Source of the DNA: Oscillospiraceae bacterium
GTDB taxonomy: Bacteria > Bacillota > Clostridia > Oscillospirales > Oscillospiraceae
Direction of reading: 5' to 3'
NCBI GenBank assembly: GCA_017429325.1
Contig: JAFRPC010000048.1
Coordinates: 1 to 45,464 of the forward strand
DNA: 45,464 nt
Shown: one piece after another, positions 1 through 8,600 of the stretch
Numbering within the stretch: the first letter of the stretch is position 1
Layout of the letters: each line of letters starts with the position of its first letter
Position numbers and translations under genes: made by a program
Notes under the pieces: model-generated
The model's database searches: none
The model's input: only the letters and a program-made list of their open reading frames with translations
Told to the model about the DNA's origin: nothing

Positions 1-280
1 GGTCAAGAACCATGAGACCGGCGAGGTCAAGGAAGTCCTGGAGACCACCCAGGTCGGCAGCGTCTACACGGCCAAGTTCTCCAACGTGGAACCCAACGAG
101 ATGCGCACGATGTTCGACTTCGTGGCCCTGGTGGACGGTGTCGAGACCGGCACCCCGCTGACCTGGTCCGTGGAGGGCTACATCCGCGCCGCCCGTCTGA
201 GCTCCGACACCAGCGCCGAGGAGCTGGCTCTGCTCAACGCCCTGCTCATCTACGCGGACTCTGCCGCCGCCAGACAATAA
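1..280 (+). CDS. C-terminal end of a secreted surface protein (partial)
   Basis: The reading frame is open from the left edge (frame starting at base 2) and ends at a TAA at 278-280. About 92 residues are visible. They match, nearly residue for residue, the last part of the 2658 aa and 935 aa secreted proteins in this window: VLETTQVGSVYT, NEMRTMFDF, VDGVETGTPLTWSVEGY and LLNALLIY are all present. It is therefore the tail of a fourth protein carrying the shared duplicated C-terminal module. No wall-anchor motif follows. The function is unknown; from its relatives it is probably extracellular. A strong terminator follows. Confidence 0.85.
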   Translation, partial: VKNHETGEVKEVLETTQVGSVYTAKFSNVEPNEMRTMFDFVALVDGVETGTPLTWSVEGYIRAARLSSDTSAEELALLNALLIYADSAAARQ

Positions 281-308
281 TCAAAAAGCATAATATCAAA
301 CAACTCGC

Positions 309-340
309 AAAAGCGGGAAGTCTTCGGGCTTCCCGCTTTT
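309..340 (+). terminator. Rho-independent terminator after the partial surface protein
   Basis: Perfect 12-bp inverted repeat with arms AAAAGCGGGAAG and CTTCCCGCTTTT around an 8-base loop, ending in a T run, 28 bp after the stop codon. Confidence 0.9.
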
Positions 341-372
341 CCAATGTTTTTCTGCCATTTTTGGATTCTTCC

Positions 373-401
373 TTGCTTTTTTGCAGCAGCAGAACTATAA
401 T
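373..401 (+). promoter_or_regulatory. Promoter of the 457 aa surface protein
   Basis: A -35-like TTGCTT (373-378), a 17-bp spacer and a -10 TATAAT (396-401) lie about 55 bp before the start codon. The TTGCTTTTTTG box recurs at 23400 upstream of the 935 aa protein that has the same C-terminal module. Confidence 0.7.
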
Positions 402-455
402 ATAATTGGCACGGAATACACCGTGCTGAATGACGTAAACAGGAGGAGCATACCC

Positions 456-1829
456 ATGAAAAAGACACTATCTCTGCTTCTGGCCCTCTGCATGGTTCTG
501 GCCCTGCTGAGCGTCGGCGTCTTTGCCGCCGACCCCCAGAACGAGGAACCGACCCCAGAGAGCGCCCCGGAGACCGCAGAAACCAACACAGAGCCCCCAG
601 AGACCGAGCCGGAAACCATGGAGAGCGCCCCGGAGACCATAGAAACCAACACAGAGCCCCCAGAGACCGAGCAGGAAACCATGGAGACCGACCCGGAGAC
701 CACAGAAACCAACACAGAGCCCCCAGAGACCGAGCCGGAAACCATAGAAACCAACACAGAGACCCCAGAGACCGCTCCGGAGACCATAGAAACCAACCCG
801 GAGCCCCCAGAGACCAATGCTGCGGGCGAAGACGACGCTCCCCTTGAGAACCTTGGGCCGATTCCCGAGAGCTGGGGCACAAGGGACGAGAGCCTGATCT
901 TTTATACCTCCCTCTCCGTGAGTGTGAATGTCAAGCTCAGCATCACCATCCGAGACTCCGTTGTGGCCAACGCTTCCTCCTGGTACCTGCATGTCATGGA
1001 ATATTACGACATTGAGTTGGACGACGCGTCGGGTGTTTACGAGATGCGTTTCGGAGAAGGCCAGGCGGGCGCCGTCACCAACATCAACGGCGTTGCCTGG
1101 CGGGCGGTCTACACCGACCTCGAACCACAGGAAATAGGCAGGTGGTACCGTGTCTCTCTCCATGTTAATTACGCCGACGGCAGCTCTTCCTACAACATCA
1201 GCCCGTGGATGAACGTCAAAAACTACGTTGTGGGCGAACTGATGAATCCAGGAAACCCGGACGTCGTCCGTACCTACTGCGCCGACCTGCTGAACTACTG
1301 TTATGCGGGGGTATTGCTCCATTACCCAAACTCAAACTTCGGTCTGTCTGATGAGGAGGCAGCTGTGAAGGAAGCGTTTGAGACCAAGACTGGAGCACCT
1401 GTAAGCACAGAGAATATTACCGAAAGCCCAAACATTGGATACGGCTTTAGCTGGAAACGCAGCGTCGGTGTACATTTCTTATATTTCAGTACCATGAATA
1501 TGCAGCTTGACGGTACCGTGCAGATTCAGTTGAAAGACCACGAGACCGGTGTTGTCAGACATGTCCTGAAGACAAGCTATGAAAGCACGGGCACGTACTT
1601 TGCCTTCTTCAACCAATTCGAGGCCGGAGACGTGCGCAGATGGTTTGATGTCGTGGTTTTAGTGGACGGCGTGGAGACCGGCACCCCCATGATTTGGTCC
1701 ATGGAGCCCATGATCAGAGATATTCAAGAGGACATCAGCGATTTCTTTACTCCGCCGGAAGAGTTTGTAGCTATGTACAGAGCCATGCTCACCTTAGACG
1801 ACTCCGTCGTCGCGGCCTTGCAGCCGTAG
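456..1829 (+). CDS. Secreted protein with Glu/Thr/Pro-rich repeats and duplicated C-terminal module
   Basis: 457 aa. The ATG at 456 is chosen because AGGAGGA lies just upstream and the product opens with a signal peptide (MKKTLSLLLALC to VFAA). Residues about 27-130 are a low-complexity linker built from repeated PPETEPET and TIETNTE words. From about residue 146 comes a divergent copy of the two-part module shared with the 2658 and 935 aa proteins: FYTSLSVSVNVK starts the first half, and the second half holds VDGVETGTPMIWS. The divergence suggests an older copy. No LPXTG or SLH anchor is visible. The stop codon TAG is the TAG of a GTAGGG palindrome that starts at the gene end. Two small peptide genes follow. 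The role is unknown, but it is almost certainly exported. Confidence 0.85.
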   Translation: MKKTLSLLLALCMVLALLSVGVFAADPQNEEPTPESAPETAETNTEPPETEPETMESAPETIETNTEPPETEQETMETDPETTETNTEPPETEPETIETNTETPETAPETIETNPEPPETNAAGEDDAPLENLGPIPESWGTRDESLIFYTSLSVSVNVKLSITIRDSVVANASSWYLHVMEYYDIELDDASGVYEMRFGEGQAGAVTNINGVAWRAVYTDLEPQEIGRWYRVSLHVNYADGSSSYNISPWMNVKNYVVGELMNPGNPDVVRTYCADLLNYCYAGVLLHYPNSNFGLSDEEAAVKEAFETKTGAPVSTENITESPNIGYGFSWKRSVGVHFLYFSTMNMQLDGTVQIQLKDHETGVVRHVLKTSYESTGTYFAFFNQFEAGDVRRWFDVVVLVDGVETGTPMIWSMEPMIRDIQEDISDFFTPPEEFVAMYRAMLTLDDSVVAALQP

Positions 1830-1913
1830 GGGACGGGTCCGCCGTCCCGCAAAACCTCCCCTGCTTGCAGGGGAGGGGGACCGCCGCCGTTAGGCGGTGG
1901 TGGAGGGGTCCCT
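1824..1913. repeat. Composite palindromic intergenic repeat
   Basis: A GTAGGG palindrome with arms GGGACGG and CCGTCCC is followed by a second unit with arms CTCCCCTGC and GCAGGGGAG, and then a hairpin with CCGCC and GGCGG arms ending TGGAGGGGTCC. The whole composite recurs at 10600-10687. The inner hairpin arms differ between the two copies but remain complementary. The first unit supplies the stop codon of the upstream gene. A degenerate fragment follows at about 1937-1960. Confidence 0.8.
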
Positions 1914-2016
1914 TCCGACAACAGATACCTCCGCCCTGCAAAAACCTCCCCAGTATGCAGGGAAGCAAACTGTCTGCGTCTTTTTGAAAAAAATATAGGA
2001 AAGGAGATTGCCCCAA

Positions 2017-2202
2017 ATGAAATTTGAAAAACCCATTGCCGAGATCCACAAGTTTGGCCTGAAGGACTTCATTTCCGCTTCCTCCGAATCTCCCGTCGTT
2101 GAAACCACGCAGGCCTTCTTTAAGCCAGGAACCAACTTCGATGTTGAGGTCTGTGAAGCTTACGGAAATGCTGACAACTACTATTTCGAAGACTGCGTGT
2201 AA
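2017..2202 (+). CDS. Candidate modified-peptide precursor 1 (MKFEKP family)
   Basis: 61 aa. The ATG at 2017 has an AAAGGAG ribosome site at a normal distance and gives the same N-terminus as its two relatives. The first 24 residues (MKFEKPIAEI to ISASSE) are identical to those of the gene at 2278, and at DNA level all 72 bases match. The middle is variable. The C-terminus has two cysteines 13 residues apart (VCEAY then FEDCV), around the conserved DNY motif. There is no signal peptide or membrane segment. This layout, with a fixed leader, variable core and conserved C-terminal cysteines and aromatics, is typical of ribosomally made, modified peptides. The likely maturase is the SPASM protein at 26832, next to the third family member. 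The final structure cannot be read from sequence. A small non-modified structural protein remains possible. Confidence 0.75.
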   Translation: MKFEKPIAEIHKFGLKDFISASSESPVVETTQAFFKPGTNFDVEVCEAYGNADNYYFEDCV

Positions 2203-2277
2203 AGCATTCAGCAAACAACAAAACCAAACTGTCTTTGTCTTTTTGCTGAAAAAATCTAAGAAAGGAGAACTTCCCAG

Positions 2278-2466
2278 ATGAAATTTGAAAAACCCATTGC
2301 CGAGATCCACAAGTTTGGCCTGAAGGACTTCATTTCCGCTTCCTCCGAAGTTCCTGCCGTCGAAACCACAAAGGCGTATTATGATCCTGCCTTCATGCAT
2401 CCTGATGATCATCCGACCTGTGGCTACAGCAAATTAGACAACTACAATTTTGATAACTGTTTGTAA
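2278..2466 (+). CDS. Candidate modified-peptide precursor 2 (MKFEKP family)
   Basis: 62 aa, starting at the ATG at 2278 with AAAGGAG upstream. It is a tandem duplicate of the gene at 2017, and the similarity extends about 50 bp upstream (AAACTGTCT and TCTTTTTG words before each start). The leader is identical, the middle is different (YYDPAFMHPDD), and the end is CGYSK then DNYNFDNCL, with two cysteines 12 residues apart. This C-terminus is closer to peptide 3 at 26443 than to its neighbour, so cores and leaders may have evolved separately. The pair lies between a secreted protein gene and a terminator and is probably co-transcribed. Function is inferred from layout only. Confidence 0.75.
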   Translation: MKFEKPIAEIHKFGLKDFISASSEVPAVETTKAYYDPAFMHPDDHPTCGYSKLDNYNFDNCL

Positions 2467-2484
2467 GAATCAGCAGACGACCTG

Positions 2485-2521
2485 AAACGGCCCGTGGAGC
2501 CTCGCCTCCGTGGGCCGTTTT
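2485..2521 (+). terminator. Terminator after the peptide pair
   Basis: A 15-bp stem, with arms AAACGGCCCGTGGAG and CTCCGTGGGCCGTTT joined with two G-U pairs around a 6-base loop, ends in a short T run 18 bp after the second peptide gene. Confidence 0.85.
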
Positions 2522-2550
2522 GACAATCACGCCAAATTTCCGCGGAACGA

Positions 2551-2579
2551 TTGACTTTATTTTTTGGATATTATATAAT
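2551..2579 (+). promoter_or_regulatory. Promoter of the giant surface protein
   Basis: TTGACT at 2551-2556, a 17-bp spacer and TATAAT at 2574-2579 lie 34 bp before the ATG at 2613. Confidence 0.8.
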
Positions 2580-2612
2580 AAGTGTGTATATTTTTACAAG
2601 GAGGGATCCCGC

Positions 2613-5600
2613 ATGAAACTGAAACGTCTCCTGTCCTGGCTGACGGCGCTGGTGATGCTGGTCAGCCTGCTTCCGGCGGGCGCTCTGCCTGCTTCGGCAA
2701 ACGGAGCAGGGACCCGCACCATTCTGGTCGGCGTCATCAACTACATCGACCAACAGGGCGACAGCTATCTGCTCCGCTACTGGGGCGGCGCGGACGGCGC
2801 CCAGGACGCCCAGTTGAATGACGTCGGCAGAGAGCAGTCCAAGACCCTCGGCTCCGACTTCTGGAACGACGATCCGCAGACCTTCCGCCTGTACACCGCC
2901 GAGATCCCGGCGGACGCCACAGGTTTCAAGCTCCACTACGAGTATCGCAGCGAGTGGTTCGGCGCCTCCGACGGCGACACCGCCCTCCACGACAGGCTCT
3001 TCGCCTTTGAATACGGCGGGGAGTACCGGGCCCTCTACGACGAACCCATCTCCAACGTCGGCACGGCGGAGGACTGGGCGGCCCTGGCGGCGGACCTGGA
3101 CGCGGGCCTCGACTACGCGGGCCGCTTCCTGACCATGACCGGCGACTTCAGCACCAACGTCCCCTTAGGCGATGAGAACCATCCCTTCCGGGGCTCGTTC
3201 GACGGCGGCGACCACTATCTGGACATCCACCTGGAGGACCCCTGGATGTGGGGCGCCGCCCCCTTCCGGGCCATTGCCGACGGTGCGGCCATTGTGAACC
3301 TGAACGTGACGGGCTCGGTGCTGGGCTCCTACCACTCGGCGGGCCTGGTGGCCATCGTCTCCGGCGGCACGGAGCAGGCGCCCAACCTCGTGGACAACTG
3401 CACGGTGTATACGGACGTGGGCGGCGACGCCTACAACGGCGGCGTGGTGGGCCACGGCACCAGCTCGCATCTGACCATCCGGAACACCGTCTACCTCGGC
3501 GCCATCTCCGACGGCTGGAACAACTCCGGCGGCCTCCAGGGCTGGGGCGACAGCAACACGCTCACCGTCGAAAACTGCCTCTTCGCCGGGTCCTACACGG
3601 GCACCGGCAGCTTTGACCCCATCGCCGTCGGCTGCGGCGACCACAGCTTTACCAACGCCTACTACGTCGCCCCGCCGGAGGGCTGGACCAGCGAGGGCAC
3701 CCCGGCAACAATGGACACGCCCACCGACAGCCTGGCCACCGAGGCCATCGTCCGGGACTGGTCCGTCTGGGTCTGCCATGAGACCCGGGTGGAGGACGTG
3801 GACGAATGGTATCTCTATACCGGCTCGCCGATCCCCCTCGCCCCCACGGTCTGGTTCAACAACAATCAGCTGACGGAGGGCACGGACTATACCTGGACCA
3901 TCGACGGCCAGAACGTGACGACCATCACCGCCAAGGGCTTCCACGAGCTGACCGTCACGGGTATAGGCGACTACAACGGTTCCGTCACCGTGCCCATCGC
4001 GGTCATCAACGCCACGCTTCCGGGCTCCGGCACCCAGGGGGATCCCTGGCGCATTGAGGACGGCGCGGACTGGGTCCGCTTCTGCCTGGACATTGAGAAC
4101 GGCAGCGACTTTGACAACGAATACGTCCAGCTCACCGCCGACATTCCCATCCGCCGGATGGCGGGCGTGGTCCAGGGCAACTTCCAGGACAAAGCCTTCT
4201 CCGGCGACTTTGACGGCGGCGGCAATACTCTGACCGTGGAGCTCAACAACACCTGGGACCAGGGCACCGCGCCCTTCTGCTGCATCGACGGCGCGGTCAT
4301 CCACGACCTGAACACCGTGGGCGAGGTCCACGGCGGCTATCACGCCGCCGGTCTCGTGGGCTTCGTCAAGGGGACCGGGAACCTGGTGGAGCGCTGCTTC
4401 GTGTCGGTCAACGTGTACGCCGACGATTACCTGGGCGGCATCGTGGGCCACGGCCTGGATTCGGAGCTCACCCTCCGGGACTGCGTCTACTCCGGCACCT
4501 TAGTGGGCGGCGGCAACGCCAAGGGCGCTCTGCTGGGCTGGGACGACAGCGGGGACAAGTACGTGGACGGCTGCTTCTACATCGCCTCCGACGACCAGAG
4601 CCCCATGAATCTGTCGCTGACCTCGGGCCTCGGCGGGTCGGTGCACGTGACGGACTGCTATACCACCTCCGACGTCTGCCAGGAGGGCACTCTGATCTAC
4701 AAGTTCCCGCTTCCGGACGTATTGTTCGGCAATATCACCGCCCCCGACGGCGCGGCCTACGTCCTTCCCTGCGAGATCCGCGGCGTCGCCGCCGTCTATA
4801 ACTGCGCGGACGGGCCTGTGGCTCCCGCGCCGACGGTGGAGTTCGCCGGGACCGTGCTGATCGAGGGGACGGATTACACCCTTCGGGTCACAGACCTGGA
4901 CGGCGAGGAGCTCCCCGGTCCCCTCACCGAGCTGGGCAGTTACCGGCTGGTGGTGGAGGGCTGCGGCAGCTATACGGGCCAGGAGCTCTTCCCCTTCGAG
5001 GTAGGGCAGATCACCTGGGCCTTAGAGGCCGACGGCAGCGGCCAGTACACCATCCTCCACTTCTCCGGCCTCGGCCCCATGGAGGACCTGGAGGCCTATC
5101 CCTATGACGGGCAGACCGCCCGCTGGGGCATCCCGGCGGCTGACTTGACGGACGTGCTGCTCGTGGTCATCGACGTGGGCATCACCTCCATCGGCGCCTA
5201 TGCCTTCGACGGGCTCAGCAGTCTGGAGAAGGCCATTATCCCCGCGGGCCTCACCCGCATCGGGAAATACGCCTTCCCGACGAGCGGCAGCGCCTTTACG
5301 GAGCTCCGTCTGCCTGCCAGCTTAGAGAAGGTGGAGGAGTACGCCTTCTGCGGCCTCGACAATGTGACCGAGCTCTACTGCGGCCGCGAGCAGAACGAGT
5401 GGTGGGATTTCGTCTGGTCCGACAGGGTCAACACCGACGGCAACAGCGTCCTCACCGGGTACAACAACAACTGGCAGCCGGTGGATTCCTACTACGAGGT
5501 CCTCAGCGATATCCTGACCGGTCCCGTCGCCCACGGCTCGGTCCACTTCATGGTGGACGGCCAGGACGCGAGCCAGGCCAGCGACGGCCAGCTCGTGTAT

Positions 5601-8600
5601 GTCATTCCCGAGGCGGACGACGGCTATGAGCTGGACGAGGTCCACATCAGCTTCCAGGACCACGGTGCGCCGGTGGACCTCTCCATTCAGCCCCTCTGGG
5701 GCTTCACCATGCCCTGCGGGGCGGACGTGACCGTGACGCCCAGCTTCCGGGCCATCCAGTACCACATCAGCTATCAGGGCCTCCAGGGGGTCCAGAACCC
5801 GCCCGCGAACCCCACGGGCTATACCGTCGAGACCCCCAGCTTCACCCTGACGAACCCCGCCAAGACGGGCTATAGCTTCCTGGGCTGGCGGCTGAACGGC
5901 GGCGCGACCCTTGCGCTGAACGCCACCGTCTACCAGGGCACCATCGGCGACCTGGACTTTGCCGCCGAGTGGTCGGCCAATCCCTACACCATACACTTTG
6001 ACGCCAATGGCGGCACGGGGACCATGACGGACCAGAGCTTTACCTACGATACGGCCCAGCCTCTGAGCCGCAATGCCTTCACCCGTTTGGGCTACAATTT
6101 CCTGGGCTGGAACACCCGGGCCGACGGCCAGGGCACCGCCTATTCGGACGAGGAAACGGTGCAAAATCTCACGGCGACAGCCAACGACACCGTCACCCTC
6201 TACGCCCAGTGGGCGGCCAACAGCTACACCGTGGTCTTCGATCCCAACGGCGGCACGGGGACCATGCAGAACCAGCGCTTTACCTACGACCTGCCCCAGG
6301 CCCTGAACGCCAACGCCTACACCCGGAGCTGCTATCACTTCGTCGAGTGGAATCTGGCCCCCGACGGCAGCGGTGCGGGCTTCCAGGACGGGGACACCGT
6401 ATCCAACCTCACCCCCGTCAACGGCGGAACGGTGACACTCTACGCCGTCTGGGCGCCCTATTCCTACACCGTGCAGTTTGACGCCAACGGCGGCAGCGGC
6501 AACATGCCGGACCAGCCCTTCACCTACGACGCGCCCCAGCCCCTGACCCCCAACGCCTTCACCCGCCCGGGCTATACCTTCACCGGATGGAACACCCGGG
6601 CCGACGGTTTAGGCGCCGCCTACGCGGACGGGGACACCGTGCTGAACCTGACGACGGTGGACAACGATGTGGTGGTACTCTACGCCCAGTGGTCCGCCCA
6701 CAGCTACACCGTGCAGTTCGACCCCAACGGCGGCGTCGGCAGTATGCCGGACCAGCCCATGACCTTCGGCACGGCAGCGAATCTGGACCCCAACGCCTTC
6801 ACCCTCGCGGGCTATGACTTCACCGGCTGGAACACCCAGCCTGACGGCAACGGCACGTTCTATGCGGACGGGGACAGCGTGCAGGACCTGACCACGGTGG
6901 ACAACGGCGTGGTGGTGCTCTACGCCCAGTGGGACCCCTGGATGTATACCATCCTCTTCCTGCCCAACAACAGCGCCGCCACGGGCAATATGCCGAACCA
7001 GTGCCTCGTCTACGACGCGCCGCAGCCCCTGGACCCCATCGCCTATGACGTGACGGGCTATCACTTCACCCACTGGTGCACCACGGCCTCGGGCAGCGGC
7101 GGCACCGACTACCAGGACGGGGAGACCGTCAACTTCCTGCTGAGCCACAACGGCGCGGTCAAACGCCTCTTTGCCCAGTGGGCGCCCAATACCTATACCG
7201 TGCACTTCGACCCCAACGGGGGCACGGGAGGGCCTATGCCGGACCATGGCCTCACTTATGACATGGCCGATACCCTGACGCCCAACGTCTTCACCCGTCA
7301 GAACTATAGCTTCAACGGCTGGAACACCCAGCCCGACGGCCTCGGAACGCCCTATGCCGACGGCGCTTCGGTGATGAATCTCACCACCGGCCAGGGCGAT
7401 GTGGTGGTCCTCTACGCCCAGTGGACGGCGGCCACCTACACGGTGGTCTTCGACCCCAACGGCGCCCCCAACGGGACCATGGCGGATCAGGCCATCCCCT
7501 ATGACACGGCGATGACGCTGACGCCCAACGCCTATTCCTGGCCCGGCTATCACTTCGACGCCTGGTGCGACGTTCCCGGCGGCGTCGGCGGCATCTTCCT
7601 GCAGGATCAGGAGCCCGTGCTGAACCTTGCCACCGGGCCCAGCATTACCCTCTACGCCCAGTGGAAGCCCAACGACTACGTTGTAATCTTTGACCCCAAC
7701 GCCCCGGTCAACACCTGGTACGGGTCGATGCAGAACCAGAGCTTCACCTACGGTGTGACGCAGAACCTGTACCCCATCTCCTTCGTCCGCCCAGGCTATA
7801 CCTTCCTGGGCTGGGACACCCTTCCCGGCGGCGGCGGGCTCTTCTTCAACGACATGGACCCGGGCTCCAACATCCCCGTTGCCAACGACGCCGCTGCCGT
7901 GACCCTCTACGCCCAGTGGCAGGTCAACAGCTACAACGTGCACTTTGACGCCAACCTGGGCACCGGCGCCCAGATGCCGGACCAGAGCTTCGTCTACGAC
8001 CAGTGGCAGAATCTGGACGCCAACACCTACACCCGCACGGGCTACACCTTCGTGGGCTGGTGCGAGGACATCGAGGGCTATATCGGCCCGATCTATACCG
8101 ACCGGGAATCCGTGTGCAACCTGACCGACCAAAACAACGCCACGGTGACGCTCTACGCCATCTGGGAGCCCGTGAGCTGGACCGTGATCTACCACCCCAA
8201 CGGACCCAACGCCCCGGATCAGTATCAGGTCTTCTACTATGACCAGCCCCAGGCCATCCAACCCAACCCCTACTTCTATCCGAATATGCACTTTGTGGAG
8301 TGGAGGGACGACCCCAACGGCGGCGGTACGATCTATAACCCCGGACAGATCCTCTTAAACACCTTCGCCGTCAACGGGATGCAGATCGACCTCTACGCCA
8401 GGTGGGTGCCCGGCAGCTACACCGTGGTCTTCAATCCCAACGCCCCCGCGGGCGGCTATTCGGGCGCCATGGCGAACCAGACCCTTCCCTGCGGCGTGAA
8501 CACGGCGCTGACGCCGAACGCCTACACCCGTCCGGGCTTCAACTTCGACCATTGGGAGTACACCGACTACAGCACCTCGTCCTCCGGCACCGTCCACAGC

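Noticed and set aside
250-1322. Minus-strand frames across the 457 aa gene
   Set aside because: They read Gly/Leu/Trp- or Ser/Val-rich repeats that are the complement of the Glu/Thr/Pro linker.
6609-8291. 560-codon minus-strand frame opposite the InlB repeats
   Set aside because: It mirrors the repeat period of the plus-strand gene and shows no recognisable domain.
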